From contig NZ_FONV01000006.1 of assembly GCF_900113015.1 (NCBI RefSeq), forward strand, positions 1 through 64,000: a DNA stretch of 64,000 nt. The letters run 5' to 3'. This stretch comes from Actinoplanes philippinensis (GTDB taxonomy: Bacteria > Actinomycetota > Actinomycetes > Mycobacteriales > Micromonosporaceae). A program made the position numbers and the translations under genes. Every line of letters starts with the position of its first letter. The first letter of the stretch is position 1. The notes under the pieces are model-generated. The model made no database searches, had not been told where the DNA came from, and saw only the letters and a list, made by a program, of their open reading frames with translations. This document shows positions 48,774 to 57,305 of the stretch, piece by piece.

Positions 48774-51700
48774 ATGCCCGTACGGCCGTACCGGAAGATC
48801 CTCTCTTTGGTCCTGACCTTCGGCCTGACCACGGCGACCGGCGTGCTCACCGGCCCACCCGCCCACGCCGCGCCACCCCCGCAGGAACCGGGCGTGACAC
48901 TGCGGGTCTTCGACGTGCAGACCGCCCTGGACAAGCTCTGCACCCTGAAGCCCGCCCAGACCCCGAACATCGACAAGCTGATGCCGACGGTCGCCTGGAC
49001 CGGCGGCGACTTCGGCATCGAGGACCGCTTCGTCGCCCAGGTGCTCGGCAACGTGACGGTCCCGGCCGCCGGCGCCTACACCTTCCGGCTGACCAGCGAC
49101 GACGGCTCCCGCCTGACCGTCGCCGACAACCTGGTGATCAACCACGACGGCCTGCACGGCGCGACGGCCAAGGAGGGCACGATCACCCTGGCCGCCGGCA
49201 TCCACCCGCTGCGCATCGACTACTTCGAACGCGACGGCGGCCAGACGCTCACCCTGGAGTGGCGGACGCCGGGCGCCGGCGCCTTCACCGTGGTGCCGAA
49301 CTCGGCGCTGAGCACCGACGCCGGCGTCGTCCGGGTGACCGCGCCCGGCCGCAAGGAGTGCGAGGCCGTCGGCGACAGCCCCGGTGACGGCCTGCCGCTG
49401 ACCGGGGTGCACCCCAGCTACGACCTGACCAACCTGCGGCCCGGCTCCTTCCAGCCCAAGGTCACCGGCATGGACTGGTTCCCCGACGGCCGGCTCGCCG
49501 TGCTGACCTGGGGCGGCTCGGACGACTCGGGCACGTCGTCGGCGGGCGAGGTCTACATCCTCGGCAACGCGACCGGCAGCACCGGCCCCGGCACCGTGAC
49601 GACCAAGAAGGTCGCGGGCGGGCTCAAGGAGCCGATGGGCCTCAAGATCGTCGACGGCGTGATCTACGTGTCCGAGAAGGCCCGGCTGACCCGGCTCGTC
49701 GACACCACCGGCGACGGGGTGACCGATCAATACCAGACGGTCGCGACCTGGCCGTACGGCGGCAACTTCCACGAGTTCGCGTTCGGCCTGCTCTACGACG
49801 CCCCGAACTTCTACCTCAACCTGTCGGTGTCGATCAACCTGGGCGGCAACACCACCAACCCGCAGCCCGCCGCCAACCGCGGCACCACCATCAAGGTCAA
49901 CAAGGACACCGGCGCGGTCTCGTACGTCGCCGGCGGCCTGCGCACCCCGCACGGCATCGGCTGGGGCCCGGAGAACGGCCTGTTCGTCACCGACAACCAG
50001 GGCGGCTGGCTGCCCTCGTCGAAACTGCTGCACATCAAGCAGGACCGGTTCTTCAACCACTACACGACCCCGCCCGGCCCGTTCGACGCCAAACCGGTGA
50101 CCGCGCCGGTGCTGTGGATGCCGCAGAACGAGATCGCCAACTCCCCCAGCACACCGGTGCTCGTCAAGGACGGCGTCTTCGCGGGGCAGATGCTGATCGG
50201 CGACGTCACCTACGGCGGCATCCAGCGCGCTTACCTGGAGAAGGTCAACGGCGAGTACCAGGGCGCGCTGTTCCGGCTCACCCAGGGCCTCGAAGCGGGC
50301 ATCGCGGAACTCAGCTTGGGACCCGACGGGGCGATCTACGCCGGCGGGCTCGGCGCGGGCGGCAACTGGGGACAGACCGGCAAGCTGACGTACGGCCTGC
50401 AGAAGCTCAGCCCCAACGGCAAGAGCACCTTCGACATCCTCGCCATGCGCGCGAAGAACGGCGGCTTCGAACTCGAATACACCAAACCGCTGTCCACCGA
50501 GACGGCCAACGCGCTGGCCACCCGCTACACCGTCAAGCAGTGGCGTTACCAGCCCACCGCCACCTACGGCGGGCCGAAGGTCGACGAGCAGACGCTCAAC
50601 GTCACGGCGGCCACCCTGTCGTCCGACCGCAAGAAGGTCACGCTCGCCATCGACGGTCTCCAGGCGGGGCACGTGGTGTACGTACGATCGCCGCGCCCCT
50701 TCTCCGCCGACACCGGCGAGTCGCTCTGGAGCACCGAGGCATGGTACACCCTCAACTCGCTGACCAGCGGCCGGCCGCCGATCGCGACCACGTACCAGGC
50801 GGAGCACGCGGGCCTCTCCGGCACCGCGGGCGTGGCCAGCGAGCACGCCGGATACACCGGCTCCGGGTTCGTGGCCGGTTACGGCACCGCCGGCGCGACC
50901 ACCACGTTCACCGTCAACGTCGCCTCGGCCGGCGCCTACGACGTGGCGCTGCGCTACGCCAACGGCCCCAACCCCTTCACCGGCACGAAGAAGATCAGTG
51001 TGTACGCCAACGGCGTCAAGATCGGACAGACCAGCCTCGCCGACACCGGCGCCTGGGCGAACTGGGCCACCAAGTCCGAGAGCATCCCGCTCAACGCCGG
51101 CGCCAACACCATCGCTTACCGGTACGACACCGGCGACGACGGCAACGTCAACCTCGACGCCATCACCATCGGCGGCAGCGGTGGCCCGATCGTCGGCATC
51201 GCCGGCAAGTGCGTGGACGTCGACAACGCCGGAACCGCCGACGGCACCAAGATCCAGCTCTGGACGTGCAACAACAGCAGCGCCCAGAGCTGGAGCCGGG
51301 TCGGCAGCACCTTCCGTGCCCTCGGCAAGTGCCTGGACATCGACAACGGCGGCACCACCAACGGCACCAAGGTGCAGCTGTGGACCTGCAACGGCTCCGC
51401 GGCCCAGGTGTGGCAGCCGCAACCCAACGGCTCGATCCTGAACCCGCAGTCCGGCAAGGTCCTCGACGCCGCCACCGCCAGCTCCGCCGACGGCACCCAG
51501 ATCCACATCTGGGAGTACGTGGGCGGCGCCAACCAGCACTGGACGATCCCCGGCTCCGGCTCGGCCGTCCTGTTCGACGGCGACGACCTCAACTCCTGGC
51601 AGAAGACCGACGGCACCGCGGCGACGTGGCCACTGTCCGGCGGCTCGGCGGAAGCCCTCGGCGGCGACATCCGTACCCGGCAGAGTTTCACCGACTTCAA

Positions 51701-52145
51701 GCTGCACGTCGAATGGTGGGAACCCACCCTGCCGTCCGACGTGACCGGCCAGCAGCGCGGCAACAGCGGCATCTACCTGCAGGACCGTTACGAACTGCAG
51801 GTCCTCGACTCGTACGGCGACACCACCCTCGCCAACGACGAGGCCGGAAGCATCTACCAGAAGAAGGCGCCGGACAGCAACGCCGCCCGGGCGCCCGAGA
51901 CGTGGCAGACCTACGACATCACCTTCCGGGCGGCCCGTTACAACAGCGCGGGCGCCAAGACCGAGAACGCCCGCGTGACCGTCGTCTGGAACGGCGTCAC
52001 GGTCCACAACAACGTCGCCATCGACGGCCCCACCGGCGGCGGCGCGGCCGAGGCCGCCACCCCGGGTCCCATCCGCCTGCAGGACCACGGCGACGCGGGC
52101 GCCAACGTCCGCTACCGCAACATCCGCATCGAACCCCTCGCCTAG
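48774..52145 (+). CDS. Large secreted PA14 / dehydrogenase-like propeller / CBM35-6 / ricin / DUF1080 protein
   Basis: 1123 residues, ATG after GAGGAG, Sec signal to about Ala32. In order: a PA14 lectin domain (40-180; FRLTSDDGSRLTVADNLVIN); a PQQ-sugar-dehydrogenase-like propeller (190-650; GLKEPMGLKIVDGVIYVSEK, GGLRTPHGIGWGPENGLFVT); a CBM6/35-type domain (665-800; YQAEHAGLSGTAG); a ricin lectin (805-925); and a C-terminal DUF1080 domain (930-1123; VLFDGDDLNSWQKTD, NSGIYLQDRYELQVLDS, YRNIRIEPL). It unites in one chain the two activities encoded separately at 13.3-17.9 kb. I infer oxidation of a bound sugar and cleavage of the keto-glycoside on the polymer surface. Single gene, ending before a hairpin. 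Confidence 0.87.
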   Translation: MPVRPYRKILSLVLTFGLTTATGVLTGPPAHAAPPPQEPGVTLRVFDVQTALDKLCTLKPAQTPNIDKLMPTVAWTGGDFGIEDRFVAQVLGNVTVPAAGAYTFRLTSDDGSRLTVADNLVINHDGLHGATAKEGTITLAAGIHPLRIDYFERDGGQTLTLEWRTPGAGAFTVVPNSALSTDAGVVRVTAPGRKECEAVGDSPGDGLPLTGVHPSYDLTNLRPGSFQPKVTGMDWFPDGRLAVLTWGGSDDSGTSSAGEVYILGNATGSTGPGTVTTKKVAGGLKEPMGLKIVDGVIYVSEKARLTRLVDTTGDGVTDQYQTVATWPYGGNFHEFAFGLLYDAPNFYLNLSVSINLGGNTTNPQPAANRGTTIKVNKDTGAVSYVAGGLRTPHGIGWGPENGLFVTDNQGGWLPSSKLLHIKQDRFFNHYTTPPGPFDAKPVTAPVLWMPQNEIANSPSTPVLVKDGVFAGQMLIGDVTYGGIQRAYLEKVNGEYQGALFRLTQGLEAGIAELSLGPDGAIYAGGLGAGGNWGQTGKLTYGLQKLSPNGKSTFDILAMRAKNGGFELEYTKPLSTETANALATRYTVKQWRYQPTATYGGPKVDEQTLNVTAATLSSDRKKVTLAIDGLQAGHVVYVRSPRPFSADTGESLWSTEAWYTLNSLTSGRPPIATTYQAEHAGLSGTAGVASEHAGYTGSGFVAGYGTAGATTTFTVNVASAGAYDVALRYANGPNPFTGTKKISVYANGVKIGQTSLADTGAWANWATKSESIPLNAGANTIAYRYDTGDDGNVNLDAITIGGSGGPIVGIAGKCVDVDNAGTADGTKIQLWTCNNSSAQSWSRVGSTFRALGKCLDIDNGGTTNGTKVQLWTCNGSAAQVWQPQPNGSILNPQSGKVLDAATASSADGTQIHIWEYVGGANQHWTIPGSGSAVLFDGDDLNSWQKTDGTAATWPLSGGSAEALGGDIRTRQSFTDFKLHVEWWEPTLPSDVTGQQRGNSGIYLQDRYELQVLDSYGDTTLANDEAGSIYQKKAPDSNAARAPETWQTYDITFRAARYNSAGAKTENARVTVVWNGVTVHNNVAIDGPTGGGAAEAATPGPIRLQDHGDAGANVRYRNIRIEPLA

Positions 52146-52203
52146 CGCACAGCCAGACGTCCGGTACGCAACCCGCCCGGTCAGAGGACGCACCGACACC
52201 AAG

Positions 52204-52258
52204 ACCTCGTCGTGGGGTCCGATCAGTTTCCCCACCAGAAACGACACCACGACGAGGT
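52204..52258. terminator. Putative terminator/nested hairpin between convergent genes
   Basis: A 12-bp perfect inverted repeat (52204-52215 with 52247-52258) encloses a second one (GTGGGG 52212-52217 with CCCCAC 52230-52235) that overlaps it, so the two folds compete. It lies between the 3' ends of the 1123-residue gene and the PLP-enzyme gene. Confidence 0.55.
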
Positions 52259-52315
52259 CGGTGCCCGATCCGACGGTAACGGCCCCTTCGACCAGGACCG
52301 GGGCCGGCCAGATGC

Positions 52316-53107
52316 TCAGATGTCGTCGAAGGGAACCGACTCCCACGCCTCCCGCAACAGCGACACCAGCTTGTCAGTGGCGGGAAACGGGACGCCGTCG
52401 ATGTCGGCCAGGGGCTGAGCGGGGCAGATCGAGTTGACGGCCGCCGCGCCGGTCAGCAGCGGCAACTCGATCGCGTCGACGGGGCGCAGGGTCCACGGTG
52501 TCCCGTTCATGCTCAGCGCCAATTGCAGCAGCACCATGGTCACGCCCTTGAGCATCGGCGCCTCCGGCCAGATCACCCGGTCGCCGTCGAAGAACGCCAC
52601 GTTCCACGTCGTGCCCTCGCTGACCAGGTTGCCCGCGCCGACGAAGAGCGCGTCGTCGTAACCCGCCAGGCGAGCACGGCGCGCGGCGTACGTCGATCCC
52701 ATCGTCGCCGTGCTCTTCTGCGCCGGCCAGTCCCGCTGATAGTGGTCGAGCCGGACGTGACGTGGCCGTGTGGGTGCGTCGTCGACCGGATCGTTCACCG
52801 AGACCAGGATGTCCGGCGCCGCCTCGCCGGTGACCGGTGGGAGGAAACCGACCCGCACCGAGGCGTCCCTCTCGTTGCCGAGCGCGTGCCGGATGAGGCC
52901 GAGCAGCCGCTGCTCGTCGTCGATGCCCATCCGGTAGTCGAAGAACTCCTCGTTGCCGTCGGACAGCCGGGCCAGGTGCAGTGCGAGACCGCGTACCGCC
53001 CGGTCACGCACCTGCATCGAGGTGAAGTGCCCGTAGTTGCCGGTCGCCAGCCGCTGGATGTCGGCGATGTCCGACGGCACCCGGCCGTTCAGCTCGATGT
53101 TCAACAC
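52316..53107 (-). CDS. Class-IV PLP-dependent aminotransferase/lyase-fold protein
   Basis: 263 residues. The fold-type IV signature is present: candidate Schiff-base Lys131 in AQKSTATMGS and Glu164 in NLVSEGTTWNV, with a TGAAAVNSICP loop near the phosphate site. Shorter than branched-chain aminotransferases (about 300) and closer to aminodeoxychorismate lyase/D-amino acid transaminase. No pabAB-like neighbours, so the substrate is open. Confidence 0.85.
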   Translation of the reverse strand: MLNIELNGRVPSDIADIQRLATGNYGHFTSMQVRDRAVRGLALHLARLSDGNEEFFDYRMGIDDEQRLLGLIRHALGNERDASVRVGFLPPVTGEAAPDILVSVNDPVDDAPTRPRHVRLDHYQRDWPAQKSTATMGSTYAARRARLAGYDDALFVGAGNLVSEGTTWNVAFFDGDRVIWPEAPMLKGVTMVLLQLALSMNGTPWTLRPVDAIELPLLTGAAAVNSICPAQPLADIDGVPFPATDKLVSLLREAWESVPFDDI

Positions 53108-53183
53108 GCCGTTCAGCGTAGGGCCCCATCCGCGCTCACCGCTGAGGCAGGATCACCGGGTCCCGAGGCGGCAGGCCCGGTTG

Positions 53184-53212
53184 TTGCCTCCGTCTATACC
53201 TAGATCTACTAT
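53184..53212 (+). promoter_or_regulatory. Promoter of the PadR-membrane protein operon
   Basis: -35 TTGCCT (53184-53189), 17-bp spacer, -10 TACTAT (53207-53212). This is the most AT-rich spot in the region. Confidence 0.75.
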
Positions 53213-53231
53213 GCATTGCACTTCTAGGTAT
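53196..53231. promoter_or_regulatory. Putative PadR operator
   Basis: ATACCTAGA (53196-53204) and TCTAGGTAT (53223-53231) are perfect 9-bp inverted arms flanking the -10 box with an 18-bp spacer. That position would block polymerase, consistent with PadR autorepression. Confidence 0.72.
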
Positions 53232-53251
53232 GAACGGAGGCGGGTACCGCC

Positions 53252-53623
53252 ATGCGGGTCGCCAAAGATCTGGTCGCCGCGTCAGCCACGCCGATCGTGC
53301 TCGGCATTCTGGCGGACGGCGACAACTACGGCTACGCCATCCTGCAGCGCATCAACGAGGTGTCCGGTGGCGAGCTGGACTGGACCGAGGGCTTCCTCTA
53401 TCCCCTGCTGCACCGTCTCGAACGGCTCGGCCACGTCGAGTCGGACTGGCGGGCGGCGACCGGCGAACGCCGGCGCAAGTACTACCGGCTGACCGAGCAG
53501 GGCCTCGCCGAACTGGCCGAGCAACGCCGCCAGTGGGCGACCGTGGTCGAGGCACTCAAGCAGATCTGGCCCGGCGCCGGCGACTTCAGCCCGCTGATGA
53601 TCCCCCGAGAGGGCACCGCATGA
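53252..53623 (+). CDS. PadR-family transcriptional regulator
   Basis: 123 residues with the PadR winged helix throughout (ATPIVLGILADGDNYGYAIL, GFLYPLLHRLERLGHVESDW, GERRRKYYRLTEQGLAEL) and a short C-terminal dimerisation helix. ATGA overlap with the membrane gene downstream shows coupled translation, the usual PadR/permease-prefix layout. Likely autorepressor through the IR at its promoter. Confidence 0.94.
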   Translation: MRVAKDLVAASATPIVLGILADGDNYGYAILQRINEVSGGELDWTEGFLYPLLHRLERLGHVESDWRAATGERRRKYYRLTEQGLAELAEQRRQWATVVEALKQIWPGAGDFSPLMIPREGTA

Positions 53624-54987
53624 CCGTGACGAACGATCCGGACGAGCTGGAGGCACAGTTCGCGCAGTGGCGGCAGTACGTTCGCCGCCGCCCCGAGTTG
53701 AGCGAGAGCGACGCCGACGAGCTCGAGGACCACCTGCGCGGCTCGGTCGACCAGCTCACCGCTCTGGGCCTGCACAGCGACGAGGCGTTCCTCGTCGCCG
53801 TGAAACGGATGGGTGGCCTCGACGAGCTGTCGCGCGAGTTCGCCCGGGAGCACTCCGAGCGGCTGTGGAAGCAGCTGGTCCTCACCGGCGACTCCGGGCC
53901 GCGGAGCCGGTCCCGGCACGACCTGGTCGTCATGCTGGTCTGCGCGATCGGCGCCGCCGTCTCGATCAAGATTCCCGAGCTGTTCGGGCACGACGTCGAC
54001 TTCGACGAGGACGGCTTCTACAGCCTCAACTACTCGCTGTTCGCCCTGCCCTGGCTGGCCGGTTTCCTGCTGTGGCGGCGGCGCGCCACCCGGCTGGTGT
54101 GCGCGGTCGTGGCCGCGTTGTTCCTGGTCGGCGCCGCCGCGGCGAACCTCTACCCGGTGCGCACCGAATCGCAGTCGATCGATGTGATCGCGAGCCACCT
54201 GCCGATCGCGCTGTGGTTCGTCGTCGGCGTGGCCTACGTCTCCGATGGTCTGCGATCGGCCCGGCGCCGGATGGACTTCATCCGATTCACCGGGGAGTGG
54301 TTCGTCTACCTCACCCTCATCGGGCTGGGCGGCGGCGTGCTGATCGCCTTCGCGGTCGGGGCGTTCAACGCCATCGACATCTACATCGACGACATCGTCG
54401 ACGAGTGGCTGCTGCCGTGCGGCCTGGTCGCCGGGGTGGTGGTCGCCGGCTGGCTGGTCGAGGCCAAGCAGGGCGTCATCGAGAACATCGCACCGGTCCT
54501 GACCCGGCTGTTCACGCCACTGTTCACCATCGGCCTGCTGTCCTTCCTGGTCACCATCGGCTGGAACGGCCGGCGCATCGACGTCAACCGGGGCAACCTG
54601 GTGATCTTCGACCTGCTCCTGGTGCTGGTGCTGGGCCTGCTGCTGTACTCGATGTCGGCCCGGGACCCACTGGCCCCGGCCGGCAGGTTCGACGTCATGC
54701 AGCTGGTGCTGGTGGCCGCCGCCCTGGTGATGGACGCGCTGGTGCTGTTCACGATGACGGGCCGGATCGCCCAGTACGGCAGCACGCCGAACAACATGAC
54801 AGCGCTCGGCGCGAACATCGTGCTGCTGGTCAACCTGATCTGGACGGCCTGGCTGCTGCTGCGTTTCGTGCGGCGCCGGCAGCCGTTCGCGGTGATCGAG
54901 CGCTGGCAGACCACGTACCTCCCGGTCTACGCCGGATGGATGTGGATCGTCGTCCTGATCCTGCCCCCGGTCTTCGCCTTCCGCTGA
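53620..54987 (+). CDS. Permease-prefix-domain multi-pass membrane protein
   Basis: 455 residues. The N-terminal 80 residues are the permease-prefix domain (ELSESDADELEDHLRGSVDQ, DEAFLVAVKRMGGLDELSRE) seen in PadR-linked membrane proteins. About nine membrane helices follow, from LVVMLVCAIGAAVSI to the C-terminus (WMWIVVLILPPVFAF). No ABC or ATPase motif. Transported or sensed substrate unknown. Co-transcribed with padR. Confidence 0.85.
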   Translation: MTVTNDPDELEAQFAQWRQYVRRRPELSESDADELEDHLRGSVDQLTALGLHSDEAFLVAVKRMGGLDELSREFAREHSERLWKQLVLTGDSGPRSRSRHDLVVMLVCAIGAAVSIKIPELFGHDVDFDEDGFYSLNYSLFALPWLAGFLLWRRRATRLVCAVVAALFLVGAAAANLYPVRTESQSIDVIASHLPIALWFVVGVAYVSDGLRSARRRMDFIRFTGEWFVYLTLIGLGGGVLIAFAVGAFNAIDIYIDDIVDEWLLPCGLVAGVVVAGWLVEAKQGVIENIAPVLTRLFTPLFTIGLLSFLVTIGWNGRRIDVNRGNLVIFDLLLVLVLGLLLYSMSARDPLAPAGRFDVMQLVLVAAALVMDALVLFTMTGRIAQYGSTPNNMTALGANIVLLVNLIWTAWLLLRFVRRRQPFAVIERWQTTYLPVYAGWMWIVVLILPPVFAFR

Positions 54988-55039
54988 CGCGGCGGCCGGG
55001 GTGGGCGGCGACGCTGCGGCCCACCCCGGCGCCGGGAGA

Positions 55040-55855
55040 TCAGGAGACGGGGTACGGGTAGTTGGCGCCGAAGTCGGAGTCGTAGGCCGTACATCCACTG
55101 TGCCGGCCGGTCACCCGGAACCACAGCTCCACCCGGCCGGTGCCCGGCGCGATGTCGACGATCGTGGGGACGGACTCTCCGTCGGGCCCGGTCACTGCCT
55201 GCGACTGCGCCGGCCCGCCGTCGAAGCGGGAGAACACATCGATGCGCCAGGCGGGTACGCCGTCGTAGGTCTCCCGGCACTGCGGCAGGCGAGCCGGGTC
55301 GTAACGGACGACGAGGCCACGCCCGGCACGGATCGGCCCGCTGACCGTCTCCGACCAGTCGGCGCGGAACGTCACGACCGGGGGCTGCTCGATCGCGTAG
55401 TGGTAGTTGGCCCCGTACCGCGAGTCGTACTCGCTGCAACCGGCCCGGTCGCCGGCGTGAAACCAGAGCTCCAGGTCGTGGGCGCCGAGCGGCAGGTCGA
55501 TGCGGGCGGGCGCCTTGACGTTGTGCCGGTTCTCGTCGAGCCGCGTGACCTGCTGGACGCTGATCGGCCCGCCGTCGACGCGATAGTGCACGCCGATGCT
55601 CCAGGCGTCGCCGCCCGCGTACCGGCTGCGGCACTTCGGGAGCCGCTCCAGGTCGAAGTCGACCAGGACGGGCCGGCCGGCTTCGAGGACGCCGTCGACG
55701 CGCTCACTGCCGTCGGCGGCGAAGTGCAGCACGGGACCCGGCTCGGCACTGGCGGCCACGGCCGGCGCCGGCCGGGCGGCCATGCTCAGGAGGAGGATGC
55801 CGGCGATGACTGCCAGGGCGCGCCGGCTCGGAATGATCCCAGGGTTGCGATGCAT
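55040..55855 (-). CDS. Secreted two-domain protein resembling DUF6209
   Basis: 271 residues from ATG 55855 (AGAAGGAAGCG upstream). Signal peptide to about Ala35. The mature protein is an internal duplication: both halves (about 40-155 and 160-271) carry the order LERLPKCR/ARLPQCR, WSIGVHYR/WRIDVFSRF, LELWFH/VELWFR, then Cys-x-x-YDS-x-(Y/F)GANY. Each half has two conserved cysteines, suggesting one disulphide per domain. Extracellular beta-sandwich role is unknown. Confidence 0.72.
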   Translation of the reverse strand: MHRNPGIIPSRRALAVIAGILLLSMAARPAPAVAASAEPGPVLHFAADGSERVDGVLEAGRPVLVDFDLERLPKCRSRYAGGDAWSIGVHYRVDGGPISVQQVTRLDENRHNVKAPARIDLPLGAHDLELWFHAGDRAGCSEYDSRYGANYHYAIEQPPVVTFRADWSETVSGPIRAGRGLVVRYDPARLPQCRETYDGVPAWRIDVFSRFDGGPAQSQAVTGPDGESVPTIVDIAPGTGRVELWFRVTGRHSGCTAYDSDFGANYPYPVS

Positions 55856-56018
55856 CGCTTCCTTCTCACCGATCGCTGTGAAGGTGCCGCACTTGCCACG
55901 GCACTCTCCACGACCCTGCAAGTTCTTCCAGAATCAGTCAACCAAAGTCATCGCTCTACGTGTTCACATACACCCTCGAAATGGCCGGCCGAAGCGATTC
56001 GATACAGGCCAGACGTGT

Positions 56019-56861
56019 TCAAAGTTGGAAAACGTGTTCCCCGTGTGCTTCGTCACGCTCTGAAGTGACCATCGCCATCTCGGGCGAGCACTGCAAGATC
56101 TTGCAGGCAGACCGGGCCAGCGGAGCACCAGCGCAGGCGTACACCTGAAGGATTTGCTCGGCGATCCGGCGGATGTGCTCACGGGCCTCGGCGGGGCCGG
56201 TGACGGTGATGCCGTTGCCGAACGGCAGGAGCATGCGCACGTCCTCGACGTCGCGACCGGTGACCGTGATGCTCACCTGCCGCGCTCCGGCGGGGCCGCG
56301 GATGGTCAGCCGGCGGCCGAGGATGCGTCTCGCTCGGGTGAGCTGGCCGGCGTCGAGGTCGGTGGGCTCGCTCTCCGCGGACCGGCGGTAGCGAATCCGC
56401 AGCCGCACACCGCGCCGCAGGTCGCCCACTAGCGCGACCGGCGGCAGCCCCTCGGCGTCCCGGGAGTACCAGGATCGGTTGTCGGTGGTGACGACCGCGC
56501 TCAGCGGCAGCACGTCGATGTTCGGCGGGCGTAGGGCCGAATGCATCTTCTGGCGTGCCCGCCGGGTTCCGGCTGCGGCGCCCAGTTGCGCGCGCTGCAC
56601 GTCGTCGAGGCCGTAGAGCGCGAGATGGTCCCGCTCCTCGGCGGTGAGCCGTGACGTGTCGAGCGAACCGCCGGGCAGCAGTGTCACCCCTCCCCAGCGA
56701 CCGCGCCGGATCAGCAGGGGGAAACCGGCTTCCTGCAGCCATTGCAGATCCCGCAGGACGGTACGGACCGACACGCCCAGGTACGCCGCCAGGTCCGCTG
56801 TCGTCGTGGTCTCCCGGGACTGCAGCGCCAGCAGCAGCGCGAAGAAGCGATCCGCGTTCAT
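56019..56861 (-). CDS. WYL-type transcriptional regulator with a missing WYL core
   Basis: 280 residues from ATG 56861. The N-terminal helix-turn-helix (MNADRFFALLLALQSRETTT, AAYLGVSVRTVLRDLQWLQE) and linker are normal. The effector part starts (GVRLRIRYRRS) and ends (DVEDVRMLLPFGNGITVTGP, EAREHIRRIAEQIL) like a WYL protein, but the segment that should hold the Trp-Tyr-Leu motif and the DPYGL-like strand is absent, so the ligand domain is shortened. The last 40 residues (SACKILQCSPEMAMVTSERD) look like read-through past the normal end. It may be a non-sensing or decaying regulator. It diverges from the VOC gene across a palindrome. Confidence 0.75.
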   Translation of the reverse strand: MNADRFFALLLALQSRETTTTADLAAYLGVSVRTVLRDLQWLQEAGFPLLIRRGRWGGVTLLPGGSLDTSRLTAEERDHLALYGLDDVQRAQLGAAAGTRRARQKMHSALRPPNIDVLPLSAVVTTDNRSWYSRDAEGLPPVALVGDLRRGVRLRIRYRRSAESEPTDLDAGQLTRARRILGRRLTIRGPAGARQVSITVTGRDVEDVRMLLPFGNGITVTGPAEAREHIRRIAEQILQVYACAGAPLARSACKILQCSPEMAMVTSERDEAHGEHVFQL

Positions 56862-56881
56862 CGGATCAGAATTTCAAACAC

Positions 56882-56894
56882 GACGGAATCCGTC
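56882..56894. promoter_or_regulatory. Putative operator of the WYL/VOC pair
   Basis: GACGGAATCCGTC is a perfect 6-1-6 inverted repeat in the 58-bp gap between the divergent genes. Confidence 0.6.
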
Positions 56895-56919
56895 AGGTAT
56901 GACCGGCAGGCTCCGGTGC

Positions 56920-57297
56920 ATGGCTCACTCCGCACACGCGATCCTGTTCATCGTCTACGTCAACGACGCCCCGGCGGCCGCCCGCTTCTACGCGGATCTG
57001 CTCGACATCGAACCCACCCTGGAAACCCCCGGGTACGTGTCCTTCGATCTCGGTGGCGGCGCGGGTCTCTCGCTCTGGAGCGGGCGGATCGACGGTCTGA
57101 CACCGGCGATGCCGCGTACCAGCGAGATCTGTCTCGCGTTGCCGGGCGGGTCCGAGGCGCCGATCGACCGTCAGTTCGAGCGGTGGGCAGCCAAAGGGGT
57201 TCGCGTCGTCAGCGAGCCGCGCGACGAAGGATTCGGGCGCACCTTCGTCGTCGCGGATCCCGACGGCAACCTGATCCGGGTCGCTCCCGTCGACTGA
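56920..57297 (+). CDS. VOC (glyoxalase/bleomycin-resistance) superfamily protein
   Basis: 125 residues. ATG 56920 gives the normal VOC opening AHAILFIVYVNDAPAAARFY; ATG 56899 is an alternative. The second half has GRTFVVADPDGNLIRVAPVD, the usual C-terminal strand. Metal positions are not fully conserved: the first ligand position is held by His or Phe. Function could be binding, isomerase or resistance. Divergent from and probably controlled by the WYL-like regulator, a common pairing. Confidence 0.88.
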   Translation: MAHSAHAILFIVYVNDAPAAARFYADLLDIEPTLETPGYVSFDLGGGAGLSLWSGRIDGLTPAMPRTSEICLALPGGSEAPIDRQFERWAAKGVRVVSEPRDEGFGRTFVVADPDGNLIRVAPVD

Positions 57298-57305
57298 CCG
57301 GACGG

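Noticed and set aside
52204..52258. Insertion-sequence end
   Set aside because: The inverted repeats are close together, flank no transposase and show no target duplication; a terminator explains them better.
48636..52346. 1236-codon minus-strand frame
   Set aside because: Antisense of the PA14/propeller/DUF1080 gene, with no ribosome site and no recognisable domain.
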